From: Streptomyces pactum
GTDB lineage: Bacteria > Actinomycetota > Actinomycetes > Streptomycetales > Streptomycetaceae
Direction: 5' to 3'
Length of the DNA: 64,000 nucleotides
Assembly: GCF_016031615.1 (NCBI RefSeq)
Contig: NZ_JACYXC010000001.1
Location: forward strand, 3,782,001-3,846,000
Part shown: positions 1-8,033 of the stretch, in pieces
Numbering within the stretch: position 1 is the stretch's first letter
How the letters are laid out: the number at the start of each line of letters is the position of its first letter
The notes under the pieces: model-generated
Told to the model about the DNA's origin: nothing
The model's input: the letters and a program-made list of their open reading frames with translations, nothing else
The model's database searches: none
Program-made: the position numbers and the translations under genes

Positions 1-403
1 CATCGCCGGTGATCTTCAGCGCCTTGTCGGCCGGCATCGCGCCGAACTGGCGGACGTCGGCGTCCAGCACCGAGCGCAGCGGTTGGCCCTCGACGTACTC
101 CATGATGATGTACGGCATCACGGAGCCGTCGATCTCGTCCTCGCCGGTGTCGAAGACCGAGACGATGTTGGTGTGCGACAGCTTCGCCACGGCCTGCGCC
201 TCGCGCCGGAAGCGCTCCCGGAAGGACTGCTCGCGGGCCAGCTCGGTGTGGAGGGTCTTGATGGCCACCTGGCGGTCCAGGGCGGTGTCGTACGCGAGGT
301 GGACGGACGCCATGCCGCCCTCACCGAGGAGGTCCTGGAGCTGGTACCGGCCGCCGCCGATCGACTCGCCCGCGTAGCGGCTCCGCGCGCCGTGCTGGCT
401 CAT
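1..403 (-). CDS. Serine/threonine protein kinase, N-terminal part (runs off window)
   Basis: Read on the minus strand, an ORF opens with ATG at 403 and stays open to the window edge, giving about 134 residues of a Hanks-type kinase N-lobe. A glycine-rich loop (GEGGMAS) is followed by VAIKTL with the ATP-anchoring lysine, and then by PYIIMEYVEG, the hinge strand. The catalytic loop lies outside the window. The gene is divergent from a second kinase at 716, with about 310 bp between them. Kinases of this PknB-like class are membrane-bound regulators, but membrane segments cannot be judged from this fragment. The start is clear because nothing kinase-like precedes it. Confidence 0.9.
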   Translation of the reverse strand, partial: MSQHGARSRYAGESIGGGRYQLQDLLGEGGMASVHLAYDTALDRQVAIKTLHTELAREQSFRERFRREAQAVAKLSHTNIVSVFDTGEDEIDGSVMPYIIMEYVEGQPLRSVLDADVRQFGAMPADKALKITGD

Positions 404-715
404 TGTTTCGCTTCCCCCTCGGCGCACTGCCGTGACACATGGTCCGCGCCACATTCGGTGATCGACGCGTTCTGATCTGGACGTACTCGATATCTTCGGC
501 CAAGTCTGCCCCAGGCCACCGACACGTCAAGCCGCGTGCCCGTTCCGTGACCGGATGCGCAAGAAGCCGTCACGCGATTTGCCTCGGTTCCACTGGAACG
601 GGTTGGATGACCGGTCCATCCCGGACCGGACAGGGACGCAGAGGCTGTAGCGTGCACTGTCGGAGCACCGCATATAGCGCCCGCGCGAGCGGACAGATCA
701 CGACGGCGAGGACCG
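404..715. other. Intergenic region between divergent kinase genes
   Basis: This 312 bp must hold the promoters of both kinases. I see no convincing ORF and no strong inverted repeat. It is less GC-rich than its surroundings around 455-500, which suits promoter DNA, but I cannot assign -35 and -10 boxes with confidence. Confidence 0.5.
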
Positions 716-2332
716 ATGGCACAGCCCCAGAGCGCCCAAGGGCCCTTGGAACCTGATGCTGGAGGCGCCTCCAGGTCGGAGTCCGGGGGTCACGCGTCCG
801 ATTCCCCCGACCTGTGGGGCAACGGCGGGCTCGTCGGCGACGGCCGCTACCGGCTGACGCACCGGCTCGGGCGGGGCGGCATGGCCGAGGTCTTCGCCGC
901 CGAGGACGTCCGGCTCGGCCGGACCGTCGCGGTGAAGCTGCTCCGCGCCGATCTCGCCGAGGACCCGGTCTCCAAGGCCCGCTTCACCCGCGAGGCACAG
1001 TCCGTGGCCGGCCTCAACCACCACGCCGTGGTCGCCGTCTACGACTCAGGCGAGGACGTGGTCGGCAAGCACACCGTGCCGTACATCGTGATGGAGCTGG
1101 TCGAGGGCCGCACCATCCGTGACCTGCTGATCAACGCCGAGGCACCGCCGCCGGACCAGGCCCTGATCATCGTCTCCGGGGTGCTGGAGGCGCTCGCCTA
1201 CAGCCACCAGCACGGCATCGTGCACCGGGACATCAAACCGGCCAACGTGATCATCACCAACAGCGGCGCCGTGAAGGTGATGGACTTCGGCATCGCCCGG
1301 GCCCTGCACGGCGCGGCCTCCACCATGACCCAGACCGGCATGGTGATGGGCACCCCGCAGTACCTCTCCCCCGAGCAGGCCCTGGGCAAGGCGGTGGACC
1401 ACCGCTCCGACCTGTACGCCACCGGCTGCCTGCTCTACGAGCTGCTGGCGCTGCGCCCGCCGTTCGTCGGCGAGACCCCGCTGTCGGTGGTCTACCAGCA
1501 CGTCCAGGACACCCCGGTGCCGCCGTCGCAGATCTCCGACGTGCCGCCGGAGCTGGACGGGCTGGTGATGCGCTCGCTCGCCAAGGACCCTGACGACCGG
1601 TTCCAGAGCGCCGAGGAGATGCGCGGCCTGGTCGGTTACGCGCTCCAGATGCTCCAGGAGGCGGGCGGCCACACCGGGACCTGGAACACCGGGCCGGTCA
1701 CCCAGCACCTGGGTGCCGCCACCCCGCCCATGGGGATGGCCGGCACCACCGCGCTGCCGCACCCGGCGAGCGGCGAGACCTCCCAGCAGCCGATAGTTTC
1801 CGGCCACTACGGGGACGACGACGGCGGCTTCGACGGGGGCTCCGGACACGGGGGCTCCGGCCGCGGCCGGGGCAAACTGTGGCTGCTGGCCGTCCTGGCG
1901 GTGATCGCGGTCGCCGTCGGTGTCGCGCTGGCGCTCAACGCCGGTGACAAGGGCGGCGACAAGAAGCCCGAGAAGCCGAGCACCTCGACCACGAAGACCG
2001 AGCCCAGCGAGAAGCCGACGAAGTCGCCGTCGGAGGAACCGACCCAGGCGCCCGACCCGGGCGGCAGCACCGGCGGGAACACCGGCGGCTGGCAGCCCTC
2101 GCACGACCCCACGTACACCGGCCGGCCCACCCAGCAGCCGACCTGGCAGCCGACCGGGGGGCAGCCCACCGGTGAGCCGACCGACGAGCCGACCGGTACC
2201 GACCCCACCGGTACCGACCCCACCGATCCGCCGGACACCGACCCGACCGACCCGCCGGACACCGACCCGACCGACCCGGTGGGCGGCGTCACCGGTGATA
2301 CCACCGGCGACCCGGGCGGTCAGGAGAACTGA
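716..2332 (+). CDS. Transmembrane serine/threonine protein kinase (PknB-like)
   Basis: 538 residues. The kinase domain (about residues 40-310) shows every landmark: GRGGMAEV loop, VAVKLL lysine, HRDIKPANV catalytic loop, DFG, and the YLSPEQ equivalent of APE. A Gly/Pro-rich juxtamembrane stretch leads to one hydrophobic segment near residues 387-408. The outer tail is rich in Pro, Thr and Asp, with repeated DPTDPPDT units. It has no PASTA repeats, so the extracellular part looks like a spacer or cell-wall anchor rather than a muropeptide sensor. It is divergent from the kinase at 403. The pair sits close to the 2-oxo acid dehydrogenase genes, an arrangement I recall from other Streptomyces. 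Its substrates are unknown. Confidence 0.93.
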   Translation: MAQPQSAQGPLEPDAGGASRSESGGHASDSPDLWGNGGLVGDGRYRLTHRLGRGGMAEVFAAEDVRLGRTVAVKLLRADLAEDPVSKARFTREAQSVAGLNHHAVVAVYDSGEDVVGKHTVPYIVMELVEGRTIRDLLINAEAPPPDQALIIVSGVLEALAYSHQHGIVHRDIKPANVIITNSGAVKVMDFGIARALHGAASTMTQTGMVMGTPQYLSPEQALGKAVDHRSDLYATGCLLYELLALRPPFVGETPLSVVYQHVQDTPVPPSQISDVPPELDGLVMRSLAKDPDDRFQSAEEMRGLVGYALQMLQEAGGHTGTWNTGPVTQHLGAATPPMGMAGTTALPHPASGETSQQPIVSGHYGDDDGGFDGGSGHGGSGRGRGKLWLLAVLAVIAVAVGVALALNAGDKGGDKKPEKPSTSTTKTEPSEKPTKSPSEEPTQAPDPGGSTGGNTGGWQPSHDPTYTGRPTQQPTWQPTGGQPTGEPTDEPTGTDPTGTDPTDPPDTDPTDPPDTDPTDPVGGVTGDTTGDPGGQEN

Positions 2333-2705
2333 GGCGCACCCGGGGGCGCCGGCCGGGCGTCCTCGGTTGTGGCGGCCCGGCCACCGGGGACACGGCGGCC
2401 GGACCGGCCCGGTGTGACGGCGGGCCGGGGCGGCCCTGGCGGGTGACGCCGGGGCGGGCCGTACGCGCGGCCGGGCGACCGGGAGGCGGTGTCCCGGCGG
2501 CCCGGACGCGGTGGCCGGACGGGCCGGGTGTGACGGCGGGCCGTGCGGGCCGGGGCCGGTGATGCGGGCCGGGGCGGCCCTGGCGGGTGACGCCGGGGCG
2601 GGCCGTGGCCCGTGGCGGCGGTCGGCCGTCCGGGCCGGTGAGGGCGTCCGGGCCGGTGAGGGCGTCCGGGCCGGTGAGGGCGTCCGGGCCGGAGGTGGCC
2701 GGCGG
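2333..2705. repeat. Intergenic direct repeats (42-bp pair and 18-bp tandem array)
   Basis: The gap between the convergent kinase and phosphotransferase genes holds two exact copies of a 42-bp segment (2421-2462 and 2565-2606). An 18-bp unit beginning GGGCCGGTGAGGG is repeated in tandem at 2632-2649, 2650-2667 and 2668-2685, with a partial fourth copy to 2692. There is no gene here. The array looks like replication-slippage DNA and could also form transcription-stopping structures between the converging genes. Confidence 0.85.
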
Positions 2706-3920
2706 TCAGCCGGTGAAGGCCTCGCGCACCGCCTCGTAGGCGCCGGTCCACCACACCGCCAGCGCGGCGGCGGCCGGGAACTGCGGGTCGGCCCGCCGGT
2801 CGCCGAGCTGGTAGTGCCAGCGCAGCATCCAGAAGTCGTTGAGCCGCTCCCACCAGACGCGGTGCACGGCGGCGGCCATCTCGGCGGCCCCGGCGCCGGT
2901 CACACAGCGGTAGGCCCGCGCGTACGGCCGTACCTTCCGCAGGTCCAGGGTGCCGCCGGGGAGGACGAAGAAGATCGCGGCGGCCCGGACCGCCTCCTCG
3001 GCGCGCGGCTGCACGCCCAGCCGGTCCCAGTCCACGATGGCGGCCGGCTCGGTGTCCCGGTACAGCAGGTTGAGCGGGTGGAAGTCGCCGTGCACCCAGC
3101 CGGTGGCCGGCACCGCGGCGGGCGCCGGACGGCGGTGGGCGTGCCGCGCCAGCAGCTCGCGGCGTTCGACCAGCCGGTGCACCGCCAGGTCGTCGAAGGC
3201 GTCCCGCCCCTGCCGGGCCCGGGCCAGTGCCAGCAGCCGTTCGATCAGGGCGAAGGTGTGGTGCGGGTCGGCGCCGGTCTCGTCCGGGGTGTGCGAGGCG
3301 CGTGGCGCGGGCGTACGGGGGTCGATGACCTGGTCCAGGCACAGGTGCACCAGTCCGAGCAGGGCGCCCAGCGACCAGGACTGCCCGGGGGTCAGTTCGC
3401 CGCCGTCGCGGTGCCGCCCCTCGACCCACGGGTGCAGCGCCCAGCACCGGCCGTCGATCACGGTCACCGTGTCCCCGCCCGCGTCCTCGACCGGCGGCAC
3501 CACCGGCAGGCCGAGCGCGTCCAGCCGGGCGGTGACCCGGTGCTGGCGGGCGATGGCGGCGCGGTCCCCGTCGAGGTGGTGCTTGAGGAAGTAGCGGCCG
3601 TGGGTGGTGGTGAGGTGGTAGCCCCGGTTGAGCAGGCCCTGGGTGAGCGGGCGGCACGACAGCGGCTCGCCGGGCAGCCGGTAGCGGCGCAGCAGGGCGT
3701 GCAGGGTCGCCCCGTCCGGGGCGGTCAGGGCCGGTGCGGCCGCCTCGCGGGCGGCCGGGCCGCCGGGGGCCGCCTCGCGGGCGGCCGGGCCGCCGGGGGC
3801 CGCACGGTCGGCGGGACGGGGGCGCGGCACAGGCGGCGGCGGGGGGCGGGGGGTGGGGAGGGGGGCGTAGGCGACGGAGACGGCGGTCCCGCCGCCGCCC
3901 GTGACAAATGAGCGCGGCAC
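2706..3920 (-). CDS. Aminoglycoside-phosphotransferase-family (APH) enzyme
   Basis: 404 residues from a GTG start at 3920. The core is an APH/choline-kinase fold: the HGDFHPLN catalytic motif near residue 277 and IVDWD (metal-binding Asp) shortly after are intact. Such enzymes transfer phosphate from ATP to small molecules, but the substrate cannot be told from sequence, and resistance should not be assumed. The first 75 residues are Pro/Ala-rich and include a duplicated APGGPAARE segment coded by an exact 30-bp tandem repeat (3741-3770, 3771-3800). No good ribosome binding site precedes 3920, so the true start could be further in. It converges on the kinase at 2332. Confidence 0.8.
   Translation of the reverse strand: MPRSFVTGGGGTAVSVAYAPLPTPRPPPPPVPRPRPADRAAPGGPAAREAAPGGPAAREAAAPALTAPDGATLHALLRRYRLPGEPLSCRPLTQGLLNRGYHLTTTHGRYFLKHHLDGDRAAIARQHRVTARLDALGLPVVPPVEDAGGDTVTVIDGRCWALHPWVEGRHRDGGELTPGQSWSLGALLGLVHLCLDQVIDPRTPAPRASHTPDETGADPHHTFALIERLLALARARQGRDAFDDLAVHRLVERRELLARHAHRRPAPAAVPATGWVHGDFHPLNLLYRDTEPAAIVDWDRLGVQPRAEEAVRAAAIFFVLPGGTLDLRKVRPYARAYRCVTGAGAAEMAAAVHRVWWERLNDFWMLRWHYQLGDRRADPQFPAAAALAVWWTGAYEAVREAFTG
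3741..3800. repeat. 30-bp exact tandem duplication inside the APH gene
   Basis: Two identical 30-bp units (3741-3770 and 3771-3800) lie in the N-terminal coding part of the phosphotransferase. They keep the frame and duplicate ten residues. The likely cause is slippage in GC-rich DNA. Confidence 0.9.
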
Positions 3921-3945
3921 GTGCCGGATGTTAGATCAGCGGACA

Positions 3946-4509
3946 TCACGGAGCGTACTCGGATTGACGCGGAGCGATACCTGCGATGTGATGTACGGTC
4001 ACGAACTTCGGCCGCACCCGCAGATAGACCGGGTCGAAGGGTTCGCCGTCCACCGTGTGCGGTGCGGGGCCGAAACGATTCAGCTCGGTGCCGGTGGGGA
4101 TGACCACGCGCGCCGTGCCCACGCAGCTCACCGACCACAGCTCTCCGCCCGGGGCGCGCTCCGGCTCCCCGTCCGCCCCTCCGCCCGGGATCATGTCCGG
4201 GGCCCGGTCCGTGTCCGGCTCCCCGCCGCCGGGGGACTGTTTCGCGTCCCCGCCCGGGATCGGGGCCGGGCCGGGAACCGGCCGGTCCGCCGGGTGGCCG
4301 GTGTCGGCGCCGTACGCCACCACCTGCCCGTCGCAGGCCCGGTGGTAGCCGTGCCCCCGGTGGAGGCGGAGCAGCAGCTCGCCGCCGGACACGATGTGCC
4401 GGGCCACGGCGGTGTGCGGGAGCGCGCCGACGCTCACCGAGACCCGGCCGTGGGAGGTCCGGCCGAGCAGGTCCAGGGCGCGGGGTTCGCGCGGGGCGTC
4501 GATGAGCAT
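3946..4509 (-). CDS. Pyridoxamine 5'-phosphate oxidase-like (PPOX) protein
   Basis: 187 residues from ATG at 4509, preceded by GGAGGG at ideal distance. The N-terminal part (GRVSVSVGALPHTAVARHIV) resembles the first strands of the split-barrel flavin-binding fold of small PPOX proteins, and WSVSCVGTARVV near residue 140 fits a later barrel strand. A charged, Pro/Gly-rich insertion (roughly residues 70-125) separates the halves. Such proteins bind FMN or F420, and the substrate is not predictable. The frame stays open upstream of 4509, but that part is arginine-rich noise. Confidence 0.75.
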   Translation of the reverse strand: MLIDAPREPRALDLLGRTSHGRVSVSVGALPHTAVARHIVSGGELLLRLHRGHGYHRACDGQVVAYGADTGHPADRPVPGPAPIPGGDAKQSPGGGEPDTDRAPDMIPGGGADGEPERAPGGELWSVSCVGTARVVIPTGTELNRFGPAPHTVDGEPFDPVYLRVRPKFVTVHHIAGIAPRQSEYAP

Positions 4510-4877
4510 GCCCTCCACCCTGCCCGGCCCGGCCGCCCCCGGCCCAGGGGCCGCCGCCCCCGGTCGTCCGGGCCGTAGGTCCCGGAACGGGACAACCCGG
4601 CCGGCCGGCGGCCCGGCACCGCCTCCGGCACCGCCTCCGGCAGGGCCTTCAGCGCCCTCCCGCAGCCCTCCCGGGCCCCTTCCCGGGCACCTCCCGCCGT
4701 CCGGCGCCGTAGTCCGCCGCCGCCTCCCGCAGTCCGGGGCCGTCGTCCGCCGCCGCCTCCGGGACGCCCTCCGCCGCCCGGTCCGCCGAGCCCCGGGCCG
4801 CCTCACCGGCGGCTTGCCGCGCCCGGGCCCGCCGCGGGCCGCCGTGCGGGGCGCGGCGCCGCTGGCTCGGGACCCGC
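4510..4877. other. GC-rich spacer, no gene seen
   Basis: 368 bp between the PPOX-like gene and the response regulator, both on the minus strand. It contains degenerate repeats of GTCCGCCGCCGCCTCC but no convincing coding signal. The upstream flank of the PPOX start is here. Confidence 0.5.
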
Positions 4878-5543
4878 TCAGCGCTGCTTCGCCTGGAGCC
4901 GCGCCACGTACGCGGCGGCCTGCGAGCGCCGCTGCATGCCCAGCTTGGCGAGCAGCCCGGAGACGTAGTTCTTGATGGTCTTCTCGGCCAGGTGGAGCCG
5001 CTCGCCGATGGCCCGGTTGGTCAGCCCCTCGCCGATCAGGTCCAGGATGCGCCGCTCCTGCTCGGTCAGGCTCGCCAGCCGCTCGTCGCCCTCGCCCCGC
5101 GGGCCGGTGCCGGCCCGCAACCGCTCCAGTACCCGGTCGGTCGCCACCGGGTCCAGCAGTGACCGGCCGGCGGCCACGTCCCGCACCGCGGTGAGCAGCT
5201 CGTTCCCCCGGATGGCCTTGAGGACGTAACCGGAGGCGCCGGCCATGAGCGCGTCGAACAGCGCCTCGTCGTCGGCGAACGAGGTGAGCATCAGGCACCG
5301 GATGCGGTCGTCGGCGGAGCGCACCTCGCGGCACACCTCCACGCCGCTGCCGTCCGGCAGACGGACGTCGAGGACCGCCACGTCCGGCCGGACCGAGGGG
5401 ATGCGGGCGATGGCGTCCGCGGCCGTGCCCGCCTCTCCGACCACCTCGATGTCCGGTTCCCCGGCGAGCAGCTCGTGCACGCCGCGCCGGACCACTTCAT
5501 GGTCGTCAAGGAGAAAAACCGTGATTTTTCCTTCTTTGGGCAC
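4878..5543 (-). CDS. NarL/FixJ-type two-component response regulator
   Basis: 221 residues from the GTG at 5543. The receiver has the acidic pair DD at 13-14, phospho-acceptor Asp59 in VLDVRLPDG, the switch Thr in MLTSF, and the conserved Lys in YVLKAI. A LuxR-type helix-turn-helix follows (about 155-210: LTEQERRILDLI, then TNRAIGERLHLAEKTIKNYVS). Length and layout match DevR/DosR-like regulators. The frame is open further upstream, but the receiver begins right after 5543. No partner kinase is in the window, so it is an orphan here. It is divergent from the dehydrogenase operon and shares its 333-bp promoter region. Confidence 0.9.
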   Translation of the reverse strand: MPKEGKITVFLLDDHEVVRRGVHELLAGEPDIEVVGEAGTAADAIARIPSVRPDVAVLDVRLPDGSGVEVCREVRSADDRIRCLMLTSFADDEALFDALMAGASGYVLKAIRGNELLTAVRDVAAGRSLLDPVATDRVLERLRAGTGPRGEGDERLASLTEQERRILDLIGEGLTNRAIGERLHLAEKTIKNYVSGLLAKLGMQRRSQAAAYVARLQAKQR

Positions 5544-5876
5544 AGATCCAGTTTCCCATACAAAGTCTTCCCTGCGCTGGTCCGGCGGGATAACGTGCCG
5601 TTGTCCCGGCGGCCTGCGAGGCTGTGACCAGTGGTGTTTCCGCGGAGCCCCTCCCCAGCTGCGGCTTACTTGGATTTCCAAGCAAAATCGCAGGTCAGAG
5701 GGGCTTCGTAGAGTTGTGCATCACTGGGTAACGTGCCTTTTGCAGGCCACCCGCCGGGACACTGTCACGCCTCGGCCGGACCTCGGCGCACCCACCCCGT
5801 GCGCCGGTTCCGACGCCGGGGCGAGCCGCACTGGCCGCCGGCGGACCCCGGGGGCCGGACAGACGGAGGAGCACAC
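5544..5876. promoter_or_regulatory. Divergent promoter region with CTTGGATTTCCAAG dyad
   Basis: This AT-richer 333 bp separates the response regulator from the dehydrogenase operon. A 6-2-6 inverted repeat, CTTGGATTTCCAAG, lies at 5669-5682, about 195 bp before the E1-alpha start. It is a candidate operator. Lrp-type regulators are known for branched-chain dehydrogenases in actinomycetes, but linking this dyad to one is a guess. Confidence 0.5.
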
Positions 5877-7028
5877 GTGACCGTGGACAGCACTGCCGCG
5901 CGCAAGCCACGCCGCAGCAGCAGCAAGCGCAGCAGCGCGAAGCAACGCCCGGCGGACGAACCTCAGCTCGTACAGCTGCTCACGCCGGAGGGCAAGCGGG
6001 TCGAGCACCCCGACTACTCCATCGACCTGACGCCCGAGGAGCTGCGCGGGCTGTACCGGGACATGGTGCTGACCCGCCGTTTCGACGGCGAGGCGACCAC
6101 CCTCCAGCGCCAGGGCGAGCTGGGTCTGTGGGCCTCGCTGCTCGGTCAGGAGGCGGCGCAGATTGGTTCCGGCCGGGCGCTGCGGGACGACGACTACGTC
6201 TTCCCCACCTACCGGGAGCACGGCGTCGCGTGGTGCCGGAACGTCGATCCCACCAATCTGCTGGGCATGTTCCGCGGTGTGAACAACGGCGGCTGGGATC
6301 CCAACAGCAACAATTTCCACCTGTACACCATCGTCATCGGCTCCCAGACGCTGCACGCCACCGGTTACGCGATGGGCGTCGCCAAGGACGGCGCGGACAG
6401 CGCCGTGATCGCCTACTTCGGTGACGGCGCCTCCAGCCAGGGCGATGTCGCCGAGTCCTTCACCTTTGCCGCTGTCTACAACGCCCCGGTCGTCTTCTTC
6501 TGCCAGAACAACCAGTGGGCCATTTCCGAGCCGACCGAGAAGCAGACCCGGGTGCCGCTCTACCAGCGCGCACAGGGTTACGGCTTCCCGGGCGTGCGGG
6601 TGGACGGCAACGACGTGCTCGCCTGCCTCGCGGTGACCCGGGCCGCGCTGGACCGCGCCCGCGGCGGCGAGGGCCCGATGCTGATCGAGGCGTTCACCTA
6701 CCGGATGGGTGCCCACACCACCTCCGACGACCCCACCCGCTACCGCTCCTCCGAGGAGCGCGAGCTGTGGGAGGCGAAGGACCCGATCCTGCGGCTGCGC
6801 ACCTACCTCACCGAGGAGGGCCTGGCCGACGAGGCGTTCTTCACCGAGCTGGAGACCGAGGCCGACGCGCTCGCCAAGCGGGTGCGCGAGGCGGTGCGCT
6901 CGATGCCCGACCCGGACCACATGGCCCTGTTCGAGCACACCTACGCCGACGGGCACGCGCTCGTCGACGAGGAGCGCGCGGCCTTCGCCGAGTACCAGGC
7001 TTCGTTCGTCACCGAGGAGGGCAACTGA
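5877..7028 (+). CDS. bkdA: 2-oxo acid dehydrogenase E1 component, alpha subunit
   Basis: 383 residues from GTG at 5877, with GGAGG at 5865-5869. The thiamine diphosphate motif GDGASSQGD ends in NNQWAIS, as in heterotetrameric E1-alpha subunits. The R-rich, Lys/Ser-rich N-terminus (residues 8-25) is a typical flexible extension. Together with E1-beta and E2 it decarboxylates branched-chain 2-oxo acids or pyruvate and loads the acyl group onto lipoyl-E2. In Streptomyces the branched-chain enzyme supplies iso/anteiso fatty-acid and polyketide starters. The alpha2beta2 layout fits BCKDH, but substrate choice is not certain. E1-beta begins 2 bp after its stop. Confidence 0.9.
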   Translation: MTVDSTAARKPRRSSSKRSSAKQRPADEPQLVQLLTPEGKRVEHPDYSIDLTPEELRGLYRDMVLTRRFDGEATTLQRQGELGLWASLLGQEAAQIGSGRALRDDDYVFPTYREHGVAWCRNVDPTNLLGMFRGVNNGGWDPNSNNFHLYTIVIGSQTLHATGYAMGVAKDGADSAVIAYFGDGASSQGDVAESFTFAAVYNAPVVFFCQNNQWAISEPTEKQTRVPLYQRAQGYGFPGVRVDGNDVLACLAVTRAALDRARGGEGPMLIEAFTYRMGAHTTSDDPTRYRSSEERELWEAKDPILRLRTYLTEEGLADEAFFTELETEADALAKRVREAVRSMPDPDHMALFEHTYADGHALVDEERAAFAEYQASFVTEEGN

Positions 7029-7029
7029 C

Positions 7030-8010
7030 ATGGCACCGCAGAAACTGTCGCTCTCCAAGGCGATCAACGCGTCCCTGCGCACCGCGCTGGAGAACGACCC
7101 CAAGGTCGTGATCATGGGTGAGGACGTCGGCAAGCTGGGCGGCGTCTTCCGGGTCACCGACGGGCTGCAGAAGGACTTCGGCGAGGAGCGGGTCATCGAC
7201 ACCCCGCTCGCCGAGTCCGGCATCGTCGGCACCGCGATCGGCCTGGCGCTGCGCGGCTACCGCCCGGTGGTGGAGATCCAGTTCGACGGGTTCGTCTTCC
7301 CGGCGTACGACCAGATCGTCACCCAGCTGGCGAAGATGCACGCGCGGGCGCTCGGCAAGGTGAAGCTGCCGGTCGTCATCCGCATCCCGTACGGCGGCGG
7401 CATCGGCGCGGTGGAGCACCACAGCGAGTCGCCGGAGTCGCTGTTCGCGCACGTCGCCGGCCTGAAGGTGATCTCCCCGTCGAACGCCTCCGACGCCTAC
7501 TGGATGATGCAGCAGGCGATCGCCACCGACGACCCGGTCATCTACTTCGAGCCCAAGCGCCGCTACCACGACAAGTCCGAGCTGGACACCGAGGCGATCC
7601 CGGGCCCGCTGCACACCGCGCGGGTGGTCCGCGAGGGGACCGACCTCACCCTGCTGGCCTACGGCCCGATGGTGAAGGTCTGTACCGACGCGGCGGCCGC
7701 CGCGGCCGAGGAGGGCCGGTCGGTCGAGGTCGTGGACCTGCGGTCGATCTCCCCCATCGACTTCGACACCGTCCAGCGGTCGGTGGAGAAGACCGGCAGG
7801 CTGGTCGTGGTGCACGAGGCGCCGGTCTTCCTCGGCACCGGTGCGGAGATCGCCGCCCGGATCACCGAGCGGTGCTTCTACCACCTGGAGGCCCCGGTGC
7901 TGCGGGTCGGCGGCTACCACGCCCCGTACCCCCCGTCCCGGCTTGAGGACGAGTACCTTCCGGGACTGGACCGGGTGCTCGACGCCGTCGATCGCTCGCT
8001 GGCGTACTGA
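7030..8010 (+). CDS. bkdB: 2-oxo acid dehydrogenase E1 component, beta subunit
   Basis: 326 residues starting at ATG 7030, just after the TGA of E1-alpha, so the two are probably translationally coupled. Transketolase pyrimidine-binding domain first (GEDVGKLGGVFRVTDGL, then DTPLAESGIVGTAIGLALRG), with the C-terminal transketolase domain from about residue 200 (VVDLRSISPID, VVVHEAP). This is the standard length and order for E1-beta. It builds the active site together with E1-alpha. The E2 gene follows 23 bp later. Confidence 0.93.
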   Translation: MAPQKLSLSKAINASLRTALENDPKVVIMGEDVGKLGGVFRVTDGLQKDFGEERVIDTPLAESGIVGTAIGLALRGYRPVVEIQFDGFVFPAYDQIVTQLAKMHARALGKVKLPVVIRIPYGGGIGAVEHHSESPESLFAHVAGLKVISPSNASDAYWMMQQAIATDDPVIYFEPKRRYHDKSELDTEAIPGPLHTARVVREGTDLTLLAYGPMVKVCTDAAAAAAEEGRSVEVVDLRSISPIDFDTVQRSVEKTGRLVVVHEAPVFLGTGAEIAARITERCFYHLEAPVLRVGGYHAPYPPSRLEDEYLPGLDRVLDAVDRSLAY

Positions 8011-8033
8011 AGGGCTTGAGGAGAGTCGTGACC

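Noticed and set aside
2706..3920. Antibiotic-resistance call for the APH-family gene
   Set aside because: Only the fold-level motifs are supported. Most genomic APH-like proteins are not drug phosphotransferases, and the gene has no resistance context.
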